The notes under the pieces: generated by a model
What the model was told of the DNA's origin: nothing
The model's input: the letters and a program-made list of their open reading frames with translations, nothing else
Databases searched by the model: none
NCBI GenBank assembly: GCA_005878835.1
Contig: VBMV01000060.1
Location: forward strand, 1 to 64,000
Source: Gammaproteobacteria bacterium
Lineage (GTDB): Bacteria; Pseudomonadota; Gammaproteobacteria; Steroidobacterales; Steroidobacteraceae
Length of the DNA stretch: 64,000 nt
Reading direction: 5' to 3'
Made by a program: the position numbers and the translations under genes
In this document: positions 15,790-23,940 of the stretch, in pieces
Position numbering within the stretch: position 1 is the first letter of the stretch
Layout of the letters: every line of letters starts with the position of its first letter

Positions 15790-16515
15790 TCAGACCGTGT
15801 GGGGGGTCATCTCGGACGACGCGAGTTGCGATACCCGTTTGTGCTCGTGCATTGCCTGCCTGGCGTCCGTGAGCAGCTCGTCGATGCCTACGGGACGCCG
15901 TGAATTGAAGTGCGCGACTCCTACGCTCAGTGACAGCCCAGGAAGATCGGAGCTTCGCGTCTGCGGCCGGCGCGCGCGCAGCAGGATGGCGCTGCGCGAG
16001 GCGTACTCGGAGCTCGTCGTCAGGGCGGCGAACTCCGCGCCGCTCAACCGGCTGATGACCTCATAGACGCCATAGCTCGGGAACAGATCGCGCATGAAGT
16101 TGCCCATCTGCCGCATCAGGACCTCGCCCGCGGAGCGGCCGATTTTCTCAGTGATCCGCTGCAGATCGTTCACCTGGAAGTAGATCAGGTAGGCGGCATG
16201 CCCGTCGCGGGCCGCGACGTCCAGCAGCCGCGTGCCCATCTGCATGAAGCCACGCCAGTTGCACAATCCGGTGAGATCATCCGTCAGCGCCACGCAGCGC
16301 AAGGCCTGCACGACGTTCAGCAACGCCTTCATCTGCAGCGAGACTCGCTGTCCCTTGCTCAGTCCCTGAAAGCGCAGCAGCTCCGACAACAGGCGTCTGA
16401 TGCGCGCATCGTCGCCTTCGAGGGCGGCTGCGCGCAGCTGGCTGGCGAGTTCCGCATTGCGCGCGCGGAGTGCCCCTTGTTCGGCGCCCCGCGAGACCAA
16501 CGCAGCTTCCATCAT
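15790..16515 (-). CDS. Degenerate GGDEF-domain protein
   Basis: This 241-residue protein has an N-terminal coiled region (about 1-75) followed by a GGDEF domain (LTDDLTGLCNWRGF at about residue 78). The active-site signature is SGAEF instead of GG(D/E)EF, and the first metal-binding Asp segment reads IYFQVNDL. Diguanylate cyclase activity is therefore unlikely. Such proteins often act as c-di-GMP or GTP-responsive scaffolds (family knowledge). It is the only gene of this type in the window and is oriented away from the histidine kinase. An 18-bp dyad is found 115 bp upstream. Confidence 0.85.
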   Translation of the reverse strand: MMEAALVSRGAEQGALRARNAELASQLRAAALEGDDARIRRLLSELLRFQGLSKGQRVSLQMKALLNVVQALRCVALTDDLTGLCNWRGFMQMGTRLLDVAARDGHAAYLIYFQVNDLQRITEKIGRSAGEVLMRQMGNFMRDLFPSYGVYEVISRLSGAEFAALTTSSEYASRSAILLRARRPQTRSSDLPGLSLSVGVAHFNSRRPVGIDELLTDARQAMHEHKRVSQLASSEMTPHTV

Positions 16516-17152
16516 GGGAGGTCTTCCTCACCCGCAGCCTGACCACCGGAGGCGCAAGCATAAAGGCTGTGCATGAGATCGTGTGACGGCACCGAACCCG
16601 CTTCGATGTCGGTTCCTGTCGGATTGTGCAGTAGGGGACCTCCTACATCCGGCCTACCTCGTCATACGCCATGAGCATGTTCGCACCCACATCGTCCTGG
16701 ATGAGCTGATCAAAGCGAGTTTGCCGCGCAGGATCTCGCGTGAGCGCAACGCCCAGCGCTGCTGCTGCGCACAACGGAGCGTGCGCGCCACTGCCCCCCG
16801 TTTTCTGTAGCTGAAATCCTAACATCTCTTCAGTTACCCGCCGACCGACCGCTCTGCCTGCTCGGTGGATAGTCGGATGCGCCGTCCAACGTCTGCTTCG
16901 GTCGCGGCACCATCCCGTGGAAACTACAGCCAATGGTCTCGACCGCGAAGCTCATCATGATCGGGCCACGGCGATCGCGTACGGTGCGGGACAGGGGGAA
17001 GGGTGAGGACGGTGCTGCGCGCTGAATGGACGACGCGCCCGCGTCGAGGTTTCTGGACCTCCCGGGGGAACGATCGCGGTATGATGCATTCAGTGTGGAA
17101 CATCGCCCGCGACTTCGTGTCGCGATACCGAGTTCCATTGAGTTTCGGGGAC
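16516..17152. other. Long non-coding gap between GGDEF gene and histidine kinase
   Basis: These 637 bp hold no convincing gene on either strand; the open frames are short and lack family features. It contains the dyad at 16630-16647 and a TATGAT that could be a -10 for the kinase (about 17080). The frame of the kinase stays open back to 17003, but without domain character before 17153. Confidence 0.5.
16630..16647. promoter_or_regulatory. GacA/UvrY-box-like dyad (AGTAGG-N6-CCTACA)
   Basis: The 18-bp site consists of two 6-bp arms around a 6-nt spacer GGACCT; arms match symmetrically at five of six positions. The same architecture occurs at 19845-19862. The pattern resembles the TGTAAG-N6-CTTACA sites bound by GacA/UvrY-type regulators. 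A role for the NarL-type regulator at 19105 is inference. Confidence 0.4.
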
Positions 17153-18637
17153 ATGCCTCGGTCATCCAGCGTGAATTCCGCCGCTGCCCGCCAGATGACG
17201 CTGGTCGCGCTGCTGCTGGCCACGGTGCTCGGATTGTTCGTCGCTGCCGAGCTGGGGCAACGCAAGCTGGAAGAGGCGAGGCGACAGGTCGAAAGGGCCG
17301 CGCAGCGTGAGCAGGCGCTGGCGGAAGTCCGGCAGCTGCTGAGCCAGGCCGAGAGCAGCCAACGCGGCTCCATACTGCTGGGTGATGCCGGATACCTCGA
17401 GCCCTACCAGGAAGCCGTCGGCAAGATCCCTCGAGCGCTGCGTCAGCTCAACCAGGCGTTCGCGAGCGCCGACACGACGGTGCGCGCGGACGTCGAGCAG
17501 GTAGAACGGCTCAGCAACGCAAAGCTGGTCGAGATGGCCGAGACGCTGAATCTCTACCGCCAACACGGGCCCAGTGCGGCCCTTGACCTGATTCGTACCG
17601 ATATCGGCCAGTGGACCATGACTCAGCTTGCGCAACGGGTGCGCAAGATCCAGGCACAGGAGACGGGCAACATCCTGGCCGCGAGCCGGTCGTGGCGAAT
17701 CGACCGCTGGATAAATCTTGCGATTACCAGCACCGCGCTCGCAGCCAGCATTTTCCTGGTGCTGCTGCTGTGCCGCCTGGTCGTCAGTTACGTGCGCTCC
17801 AAGGAGCGCGAAACCGAGGATCTCACCGAGCGCGGCACCGAGCTGGAGCTGCAGGTGAAACGGCGCACCGAGGAGCTGTCGCAGCTCTCGACTCACCTTC
17901 AGTCGCTGGCCGAGCAGGAACGCTCGGCCCTGTCACGCGAGCTGCACGATGAGCTCGGCGGGCTGCTGGTCGCCGCCCGGATGGACGTCTCCTGGCTCGA
18001 GGATCGCGTGGCCACCAGCGATCCGGAGGTGCAGGCGCATTTCAAGCGCCTGCACGAGGCTCTGCAGGCCGGGGTCGAGGTCAAGCGCCGGGTCGTTGAA
18101 AATCTGCGCCCCAGCCTGCTCGATAACCTCGGGCTCTTTCCGGCCCTGCGCTGGCAGGTAGCGGACAGCTGCGGACGCGCGGGACTGCACTGCACCGAGC
18201 GATATCCTCCGGAGGAGCTCGACCTGACTCCGGAGGCGTCGATTGCCATATTTCGAATCGTGCAGGAGGCCCTGACCAACATTGTCAAGCATGCGCAGGC
18301 GCGCAACGTCGAGGTCTCCATCGAGTCGCGGCACCAATCGCTGATCGTGCGCGTCCAGGACGATGGTATCGGACTGCCGCTCGAGCCGCGGCAGGCGCCC
18401 GGACCGCACGGCCTGGCGGCAATGCGGCATCGCGCCCTGGGGCTCGGAGGTCAGTGGCACGCGCTGCGCGCCATGGGTGGCGGCACCGAGATCGAGGTGC
18501 GCCTGCCGCTGGAGAAAATCCTCGCGACCGAATCAATCCTCAATCCAACGCAGGGGACGACCGCGGCGGCGGGCTACGCGTCCCCGCCCGCGCGTTCTCT
18601 GGCAAAGCCACGCAGCAGCGAGGGCAGGCGGAAGTAG
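17153..18637 (+). CDS. Sensor histidine kinase, CHASE3-type sensor with HisKA_3/HATPase (NarL-partner type)
   Basis: A 494-residue protein from ATG 17153, which has GGGG just upstream; the frame is open further left but uninformative. TM1 is about 15-34. A CHASE3-like helical periplasmic region (about 35-180, with SQRGSILLGDAGYL) follows, then TM2 (about 187-213) and a coiled-coil linker. The HisKA_3 dimerisation domain has phospho-acceptor H265 (LSRELHDELGG). The HATPase_c domain has EALTNIVKHAQA (N-box) and DDGIGL and GPHGLAAMRHRA (G-boxes). HisKA_3 kinases pair with NarL/FixJ regulators, fitting the gene at 19105. Its 3' end overlaps the convergent receiver gene by 64 bp. Confidence 0.92.
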   Translation: MPRSSSVNSAAARQMTLVALLLATVLGLFVAAELGQRKLEEARRQVERAAQREQALAEVRQLLSQAESSQRGSILLGDAGYLEPYQEAVGKIPRALRQLNQAFASADTTVRADVEQVERLSNAKLVEMAETLNLYRQHGPSAALDLIRTDIGQWTMTQLAQRVRKIQAQETGNILAASRSWRIDRWINLAITSTALAASIFLVLLLCRLVVSYVRSKERETEDLTERGTELELQVKRRTEELSQLSTHLQSLAEQERSALSRELHDELGGLLVAARMDVSWLEDRVATSDPEVQAHFKRLHEALQAGVEVKRRVVENLRPSLLDNLGLFPALRWQVADSCGRAGLHCTERYPPEELDLTPEASIAIFRIVQEALTNIVKHAQARNVEVSIESRHQSLIVRVQDDGIGLPLEPRQAPGPHGLAAMRHRALGLGGQWHALRAMGGGTEIEVRLPLEKILATESILNPTQGTTAAAGYASPPARSLAKPRSSEGRRK

Positions 18638-18972
18638 TCACGGGATTTGTCCAGAAACGCCTCGACGCCGAACAACTCGGCCTCGTGTCGATACTCGGGC
18701 AGGCCGAAGTTGGTCAGAACGACCACCTTCGGTCGATGTCCGGCGCGGGCGAGCGAGCGCAGCACCCCGAAGCCCGAACCGGTGCGCAGGTGCAGATCGA
18801 GTATCACGACGTCGGGTTGCGAGCCCGCGATGCTGCCGAGCGCACCGGCTTCCGTATCGACGGTCTCGATCAGATCCACGTCCGGCAGGCGCCGAATCAG
18901 CTCTGCCAGCCGCGCAGCGAGCAACGATGAGTCCTCGGCAAGCAGGACCCGCAAGGCAGGGCTATTCGGCAT
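18574..18972 (-). CDS. Stand-alone response-regulator receiver domain
   Basis: About 132 residues form one complete receiver domain with no output domain: acidic pair in LLAEDSSLL, phospho-acceptor Asp in VVILDLHL, the Thr in VVLTNFG and the Lys in LDKSRD. The start at ATG 18972 (MPNSPALRVLL) is preferred; the frame extends to 19029 without domain content. It is convergent with the histidine kinase and overlaps its last 64 bp. It may act as a phosphate sink or CheY-like output for that kinase (inference). Confidence 0.87.
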   Translation of the reverse strand: MPNSPALRVLLAEDSSLLAARLAELIRRLPDVDLIETVDTEAGALGSIAGSQPDVVILDLHLRTGSGFGVLRSLARAGHRPKVVVLTNFGLPEYRHEAELFGVEAFLDKSRDYFRLPSLLRGFARERAGGDA

Positions 18973-19104
18973 AATCGAAGCGACCGGAGTGATCCAGCGC
19001 AAGCCACCAGGCGCTGTGGGATTGCTCACCGCGCGAAGCCTAAGCAGCCCGCGTGCCGGCGGCTGCCGGTGCCCACCGTCGAAGCGTGTCGGTGCCCGCC
19101 CACG

Positions 19105-19737
19105 CTACTGGACCAGGCCGTTGCGCAGCGCGTACGCCGTCAGATCGGCGTTGGTGTCAAGATTCATTTTCTCGAGGACCCGCGCCCGATAGGTGCTGAC
19201 GGTCTTGACGCTGATGAAGAGCTCCTCAGCTATCTCCGAAACGCTGCGTCCGACGGCAAGCTTGCAGAGAATCTGGAACTCCCGCTGTGAGAGCGCCGCG
19301 TGCAAGGGCTGGTCGGTCGGCTCATCCAGGGCGCTCACCAGCATCTCGCTCAGGGTGGCACTCACGAAGCGGCGCCCGGAGAGCACGGTGTGGACCGCCC
19401 GCATGAATTCCTCGGGCGCCTGGTCCTTGGCGAGATAACCGAACGCGCCGGCGCGTAACACGTTGATCGCATACTGTTTCTCGGAGAAGCCACTCATCAC
19501 GAGAACACGGGTATTGGGGTAGCCCGCACGAATATGCCGCAGGATATCGATGCCACTGCGATCGGGCATATTGATGTCGAGGATGACGAGGTCCCATTGA
19601 GCCTTGCGCAGCTCCTGCAGCGTCTCCTCACCGCTGCCCGTCTCGGCGATCGGGTCGATCGACCGGTCCTGCTCCAGATAATGCCGGAGCCCGGTCCGCA
19701 TCATCGCGTGATCGTCCGCAATCAGTACGCTTGGCAT
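19105..19737 (-). CDS. NarL/FixJ-family response regulator
   Basis: A 210-residue protein. The receiver domain spans about 1-120 (SVLIADDHAMMRTGL, phospho-acceptor in LVILDINMPDRSG, Lys in YLAKDQAP). A LuxR-type helix-turn-helix follows at about 145-205 (LSQREFQILCKLAVGRSVSE, then TVSTYRARVLEKM). It is likely the DNA-binding partner of the HisKA_3 kinase at 17153. The start ATG at 19737 is supported by the receiver's first beta strand beginning at residue 2. A GacA/UvrY-like dyad lies 108 bp upstream, so autoregulation is possible. Confidence 0.93.
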   Translation of the reverse strand: MPSVLIADDHAMMRTGLRHYLEQDRSIDPIAETGSGEETLQELRKAQWDLVILDINMPDRSGIDILRHIRAGYPNTRVLVMSGFSEKQYAINVLRAGAFGYLAKDQAPEEFMRAVHTVLSGRRFVSATLSEMLVSALDEPTDQPLHAALSQREFQILCKLAVGRSVSEIAEELFISVKTVSTYRARVLEKMNLDTNADLTAYALRNGLVQ

Positions 19738-19844
19738 TCAGCCTCCGATTGGCGTGGCTGCCAGGTGCGAAGCTCGAGCACTGCGTCGTGGCCACAGTAT
19801 CGGCTGCCCGGAAAGCTTCACCGTACGCCAGGCCCTTGATCGTC

Positions 19845-19862
19845 TGTAGGCGTGATCTTACA
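19845..19862. promoter_or_regulatory. GacA/UvrY-box-like dyad (TGTAGG-N6-CTTACA)
   Basis: This site differs from the TGTAAG-N6-CTTACA consensus of GacA/UvrY sites at one base. It has the same spacing as the dyad at 16630-16647 and lies upstream of the NarL-type regulator. Assignment is by resemblance only. Confidence 0.45.
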
Positions 19863-19881
19863 AAGTCCTACGCTCCCGGGT

Positions 19882-20853
19882 CTAGCTGGGGCGAATGCCC
19901 CAGCAGTAAGGGTCGGCCGGGTCGAGTCGCAAGCGCGCCTCCCCGGTGACGTGCGCGGTGCCGGTGATGATCGGGGTGATCTCCCCCTGGTCGCGGGCGT
20001 GCCAGCGGTAGCGCGCGCTGAACGTGCTGCCGATCAGACTCTCCTGAATCCACGGGTCGCCTTCCCGAAGGCCTTCGTCGGCGGCGAGACATGCGAGCTT
20101 GGCGCTGGTGCCCGTGCCGCACGGGGAGCGGTCGTAGGCTCTGCCCGGACAGAGGACGAAGTTACGGCTGTGCACGCCGGCGCGGGTCGAGGGCGCAAAC
20201 AGCTCGACGTGATCCACTTCAGGGTAGCCCTGCGCATTCACGGCCTGCCGTAGGCGCCAGGCAAACTCAGTCAGGGCCTCGAGGTTCTGCGGATTGATGT
20301 CGAGATCGTGCCCGTCGGTTAGAAAGAACCAGTTGCCGCCCCAGGCCACATCGCCCCGGATGTCGCCGACACCGGGCACGGCGACGGCGATCTGGCGCGC
20401 CTTGCGGTAGCTGGTGACGTTCTCGACCTCGATGCGGCCGTCGGGATGCAGCTGCGCATTCACGGCTCCGACCGGGGTATCGATACGAAACGTCCCGGCT
20501 GCGCATCTGCCTGCGTGGGCAAGCGAGGCGATGAGGCCGAGCGTACCGTGACCACACATACCGAGATAGCCCACGTTGTTGAAGAAGATCACGCCCCAGT
20601 TGCAGTCGGGACGATGCGGCTTGCACAGCAAGGCTCCGACCAGCGTGTCGCAGCCGCGCGGCTCGTTCACTATGGCGGAGCGATACGCATCGAACTGCTG
20701 GTGAAAGCGCTCGACGCGCTGCGCCAGCGGGCCGACGCCCAGGTCCGGGCCCCCGTCGATCACCAGCCGGGTCGGCTCACCGGCGGTGTGGGAGTCGATG
20801 ACCTGGATCGCCTGGACCTGAGCTTCCCGAGTCCCCGCCACGTGAGCCCTCAC
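19882..20853 (-). CDS. 4-hydroxyproline epimerase (proline racemase family)
   Basis: A 323-residue protein of the proline racemase superfamily. Both catalytic cysteines are present (MCGHGTLG and SPCGTGTSAK), which separates epimerases/racemases from the Thr-containing dehydratases. It interconverts trans-4-hydroxy-L-proline and cis-4-hydroxy-D-proline (family knowledge). The neighbouring DHDPS-family enzyme and FAD dehydrogenase supply the next steps of hydroxyproline breakdown. It starts at GTG 20853, overlapping the stop of the upstream gene (GTGA), so translation is coupled. Proline racemase itself is the alternative, less likely in this context. Confidence 0.88.
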   Translation of the reverse strand: MRAHVAGTREAQVQAIQVIDSHTAGEPTRLVIDGGPDLGVGPLAQRVERFHQQFDAYRSAIVNEPRGCDTLVGALLCKPHRPDCNWGVIFFNNVGYLGMCGHGTLGLIASLAHAGRCAAGTFRIDTPVGAVNAQLHPDGRIEVENVTSYRKARQIAVAVPGVGDIRGDVAWGGNWFFLTDGHDLDINPQNLEALTEFAWRLRQAVNAQGYPEVDHVELFAPSTRAGVHSRNFVLCPGRAYDRSPCGTGTSAKLACLAADEGLREGDPWIQESLIGSTFSARYRWHARDQGEITPIITGTAHVTGEARLRLDPADPYCWGIRPS

Positions 20854-21755
20854 GCGGGGCGTGCGGCGCGTGCGCGCTCGACCCGCTCCATCACCGTGGC
20901 GCGGCGCTCGCCGGCGAGCGGCAGCCGCGGCGGGCGCACACGCTCGGAGCCCCGTCCCATGATGGCCTCGGCGAGCTTGATGGACTGCACCAGATCGGGC
21001 TCGGAGTCGAGGTGCAGCAGCGGCATGAACCAGCGATAGATCGTGCGGGCGCGCTCCAGCTGCCCGTTGCGGATGGCTTCACACAGTGCCAGCGACTCGA
21101 CGGGGAAGGCGTTGGTCAGCCCCGACACCCAGCCCCGCGCTCCGAGCATCAGGCCCTCGAAGGCGAAATCATCGAGCCCCGCGAAGAGTACGTAGCGATC
21201 GCCCAGGGCATTGAGCACATCCGTGAAGCGCCGCGGATCGGGTGCGGACTCCTTGAGCGCCACGACGTTCGCCTGCTCTGCCAGCTGCTTGAGACTTTCC
21301 ATCTCGATGTTGACCCGATAGGCCGGTGGATTGTTGTACAGCATGATCGGCAGCGAGGTCGCCTGCGCCACGGTGCGCAGGTGATACTCGAGCTCGGCGC
21401 GCGTCGGCACGTACACCATCGCCGGCAGCACCATCAGGCCGTTGACGCCGATGCGCTCGGCATCGCGCGCGTAGGCCACCGCGCTGCTCGTCGTCAGCTC
21501 CGAGACGCCGGCGATGAGCGGCACCTTGCCCCCGACTGCGCCGACGGCCGCCGTGAGAACCGCGCGCTTCTCCTGCGCGGTGAGGGAGTTGTTTTCCCCC
21601 ACGGTGCCCAGCAGCACCAGGCCGTGAACGCCGTCGCGCACCAGGGCCGACAGCACTGCGCAGGTCGCCTGCAGATCGACCGCGAGATCGGTGCCGAACT
21701 GTGTGGTAGCCGCCGGAAAGACTCCGGACCAGGAGCATTTGAGAGGCGTGGTCAG
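20850..21755 (-). CDS. DHDPS/NAL-family enzyme, probable pyrroline-4-hydroxy-2-carboxylate deaminase
   Basis: About 301 residues of a class I aldolase-type TIM barrel. The Schiff-base Lys is in VVALKESAPDPRRF, the Tyr in PIMLYNNPPAY and the substrate loop in LGTVGENNSLT. In hydroxyproline clusters this family deaminates delta1-pyrroline-4-hydroxy-2-carboxylate to alpha-ketoglutarate semialdehyde. No ATG precedes the conserved WSGVFPAATTQF. The best start is CTG at 21755 with GGAG six bases upstream; the much longer open frame to 22379 is antisense to the next gene. It overlaps the epimerase start by 4 bp. Confidence 0.85.
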   Translation of the reverse strand: MTTPLKCSWSGVFPAATTQFGTDLAVDLQATCAVLSALVRDGVHGLVLLGTVGENNSLTAQEKRAVLTAAVGAVGGKVPLIAGVSELTTSSAVAYARDAERIGVNGLMVLPAMVYVPTRAELEYHLRTVAQATSLPIMLYNNPPAYRVNIEMESLKQLAEQANVVALKESAPDPRRFTDVLNALGDRYVLFAGLDDFAFEGLMLGARGWVSGLTNAFPVESLALCEAIRNGQLERARTIYRWFMPLLHLDSEPDLVQSIKLAEAIMGRGSERVRPPRLPLAGERRATVMERVERARAARPA

Positions 21756-21791
21756 GCGGATACTCCGCTGTAGATCGTATACGCTCGATGC

Positions 21792-23030
21792 ATGGGGGAG
21801 CAAGACAGGGTCGCGGTGATCGGCGCGGGCGTCATCGGCTGCGCGATCGCCTGCGCTCTGGCTCGCGAGGGCCGGGGCGTGCTGCTCGCCGACCCCGAGG
21901 AACCGGGCGTCGGCGGCGCGAGCTTTGGCAATGTGGGACACATCGCGGCGGAGCTGATCGAGCCCTTGCCCTCGGTGGGGCTGCTGTTCGGCTTCTGGCG
22001 TGAGCTGTTCGCGTTCGGGGGGCCGCTCGATATTCCGTGGCGCACGCTGCCGCGGGTCGCGCTCTGGGCCCCGCGTTTCGCGGCCGCGGCGTTCCGCCGC
22101 CGCGCCAACACGCAGCATCTCGCGCCGCTGGTCAGACCCGCGAGCGCAGCCTGGGAGCGGTTGCTGCGCGAGCTCGGCACTCCGGGGCTCCTGCGCCGCA
22201 ACGGCCACTATCAGGTCTGGCTCGGCGCGACGGCCGGCAGGCGGGCGCGCGCCGAGGCGTGCCGGATGAGGCGGCTCGGCGTGGCGACGGACCCGGTGGG
22301 CGCCGAGCTGCTGCGTGCCGTGGCCAGTGCCGCGGGCGATGAAACCATTGCGGGTCTGAGATTCCCCGACAGCGCTCATGTACTGGACCCGCGCGCCGTG
22401 TGCGAGGTGCTGGCGCGGGCAGCGGTCGAGCGCGGCACGACACTGCAGCGCGCCCGGGTGCGCTCACTGGCGCCGCGCGGTGATCAGATCGAGATGCTCA
22501 GCGATGCGGGCGTCTTCACCGCAGCCACGGTGATCGTATGCGCCGGAGCGTGGTCGGGGCCGCTGCTCGCCCCGTTCGGTTTGCGCGCGCCGCTCGAGGC
22601 CGTGCGCGGTTATCACATCGAGCTGCCAGGACACGCGGCGCTCGTCGATGCGCCGCTCGTCTACATGGACCGCAGCATCGTGGTCACGCCGATGGCCGCG
22701 CGGCTGCGAGCGTCGAGCTACATGGAGTTTGCGCGACTCGAGGCTGCGCCCGATCCGAGAAAGCCGGCCCGCTTGCGGGCGAACTTGCGGCGTCTCGGCT
22801 ACCGCTGCGAGGGCGAGAGCTGCGCTTGGGTCGGCCCGCGTCCGGTTCTTCCGGACTACCTGCCGGGGATCGGGCGGGCGCCCGGTGCCGCGAGGCTCTT
22901 CTACGCCATCGGCCACCAGCACCTGGGGTTGACGCTCGCACCGGTCACGGCCGATCTGATGGTCGCCCTGGTCTGCGGCCGCGAGCCCGTCCACGATGTG
23001 ACACCATTTGATCTGCGCCGTTTCAACTGA
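21792..23030 (+). CDS. FAD-dependent D-amino acid dehydrogenase, probable D-hydroxyproline dehydrogenase
   Basis: A 412-residue DadA/DAO-family flavoprotein with an N-terminal dinucleotide-binding motif (VAVIGAGVIGCAIACALA), a GGASFGNVGHI segment typical of DadA-like enzymes and the C-terminal GIGRAPGAARLFYAIGHQHLG block. In hydroxyproline clusters this enzyme oxidises cis-4-hydroxy-D-proline to the pyrroline that the adjacent DHDPS-family enzyme deaminates. It is divergent from that gene with only 36 bp between starts, so one compact control region serves both directions. Substrate assignment rests on context. Confidence 0.85.
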   Translation: MGEQDRVAVIGAGVIGCAIACALAREGRGVLLADPEEPGVGGASFGNVGHIAAELIEPLPSVGLLFGFWRELFAFGGPLDIPWRTLPRVALWAPRFAAAAFRRRANTQHLAPLVRPASAAWERLLRELGTPGLLRRNGHYQVWLGATAGRRARAEACRMRRLGVATDPVGAELLRAVASAAGDETIAGLRFPDSAHVLDPRAVCEVLARAAVERGTTLQRARVRSLAPRGDQIEMLSDAGVFTAATVIVCAGAWSGPLLAPFGLRAPLEAVRGYHIELPGHAALVDAPLVYMDRSIVVTPMAARLRASSYMEFARLEAAPDPRKPARLRANLRRLGYRCEGESCAWVGPRPVLPDYLPGIGRAPGAARLFYAIGHQHLGLTLAPVTADLMVALVCGREPVHDVTPFDLRRFN

Positions 23031-23050
23031 GGCCCCTGGGAGTCGAGCCT

Positions 23051-23929
23051 TTGTACCTCAACGGCCGCTACGCGCTCCTGACGGCGTTCCTGGCCGCGGG
23101 CCTCGGCTACCTGTGGCGCTGGTTCGCCCTCGAGCGGGCGGCGGGCGGGAGCCCGAAGCCTCGCCCGGCGGATGTCCTGGTCGGTTTCGGCACCAACTTC
23201 TTCGACACTCTGGGCATCGGATGCTTCGCGCCCACGACCGCCATCTTCAAGATGCAGCATCGCATGGCGGACGAGGACATCCCGGGGACCCTGAACGTCG
23301 GCGACGCCTTGCCCACCGTGGTGGAAGCGCTCGTCTTTGTGGCGATCGTCACGGTGGACCTCACGACGCTCATCGCCATGATCGTCGCGGCAGTGGTCGG
23401 CGCCTGGTTGGGCGCGGGCATGGTGGCGCGCGCCCCGCGGCGCTTCATCCAGCTCGGTATGGGCGTGGCACTGCTGGTCGCGGCAGCTCTCATGCTGGCG
23501 AAGAATCTCGCCTGGTTGCCGCCCGGAGGTGAGGCGCTGGGACTTCACGGGCCCACACTCGTGTTTGCGGTGTGCGCGAACTGTCTGCTCGGGGCGCTGA
23601 TGATGCTGGGTGTGGGGCTGTATGCACCGTGCCTCATCCTCGTGAGCCTGCTCGGCATGAGTCCACTGGTGGCCTTTCCGATCATGATGGGTTCATGCGC
23701 GCTGCTGATGCCCGTCGGCGGTACGCGCTTTGTGCGCACGCGGCGCTATCATCCCGGCGCCGCGCTCGGGCTGACGCTCGGCGGCGTTCCCGGGGTACTG
23801 TGCGCCGCCTTCATCGTGCGATCGCTGCCCGTGGGGTGGCTGCGGTGGCTGGTGGTGGTCGTGGTCATGTACGCGGCGGCCCTGATGCTGGCCTCGGCGC
23901 GTCGGGCATCGCGCGAGCGCTGCGGATGA
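23051..23929 (+). CDS. TauE/SafE-family membrane permease
   Basis: A 292-residue polytopic protein with eight or so hydrophobic segments and the duplicated layout of TauE/SafE (sulfite exporter-like) permeases. It has VGFGTNFFDTLGIGCFAPTTA in repeat 1 and LLGALMMLGVGLYAPCLI in repeat 2. The start is TTG at 23051, 20 bp after the dehydrogenase stop, so it is probably in the same transcript. TauE/SafE proteins move small organic anions. Transport of hydroxyproline or a breakdown product is inferred from position only. Confidence 0.8.
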   Translation: MYLNGRYALLTAFLAAGLGYLWRWFALERAAGGSPKPRPADVLVGFGTNFFDTLGIGCFAPTTAIFKMQHRMADEDIPGTLNVGDALPTVVEALVFVAIVTVDLTTLIAMIVAAVVGAWLGAGMVARAPRRFIQLGMGVALLVAAALMLAKNLAWLPPGGEALGLHGPTLVFAVCANCLLGALMMLGVGLYAPCLILVSLLGMSPLVAFPIMMGSCALLMPVGGTRFVRTRRYHPGAALGLTLGGVPGVLCAAFIVRSLPVGWLRWLVVVVVMYAAALMLASARRASRERCG

Positions 23930-23940
23930 TTGGCGAGTGC

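Noticed and set aside
21756-22379. Long N-terminal extension of the DHDPS-family frame
   Set aside because: Antisense to the FAD dehydrogenase and without family similarity; real DHDPS proteins begin near WSGVFPA.
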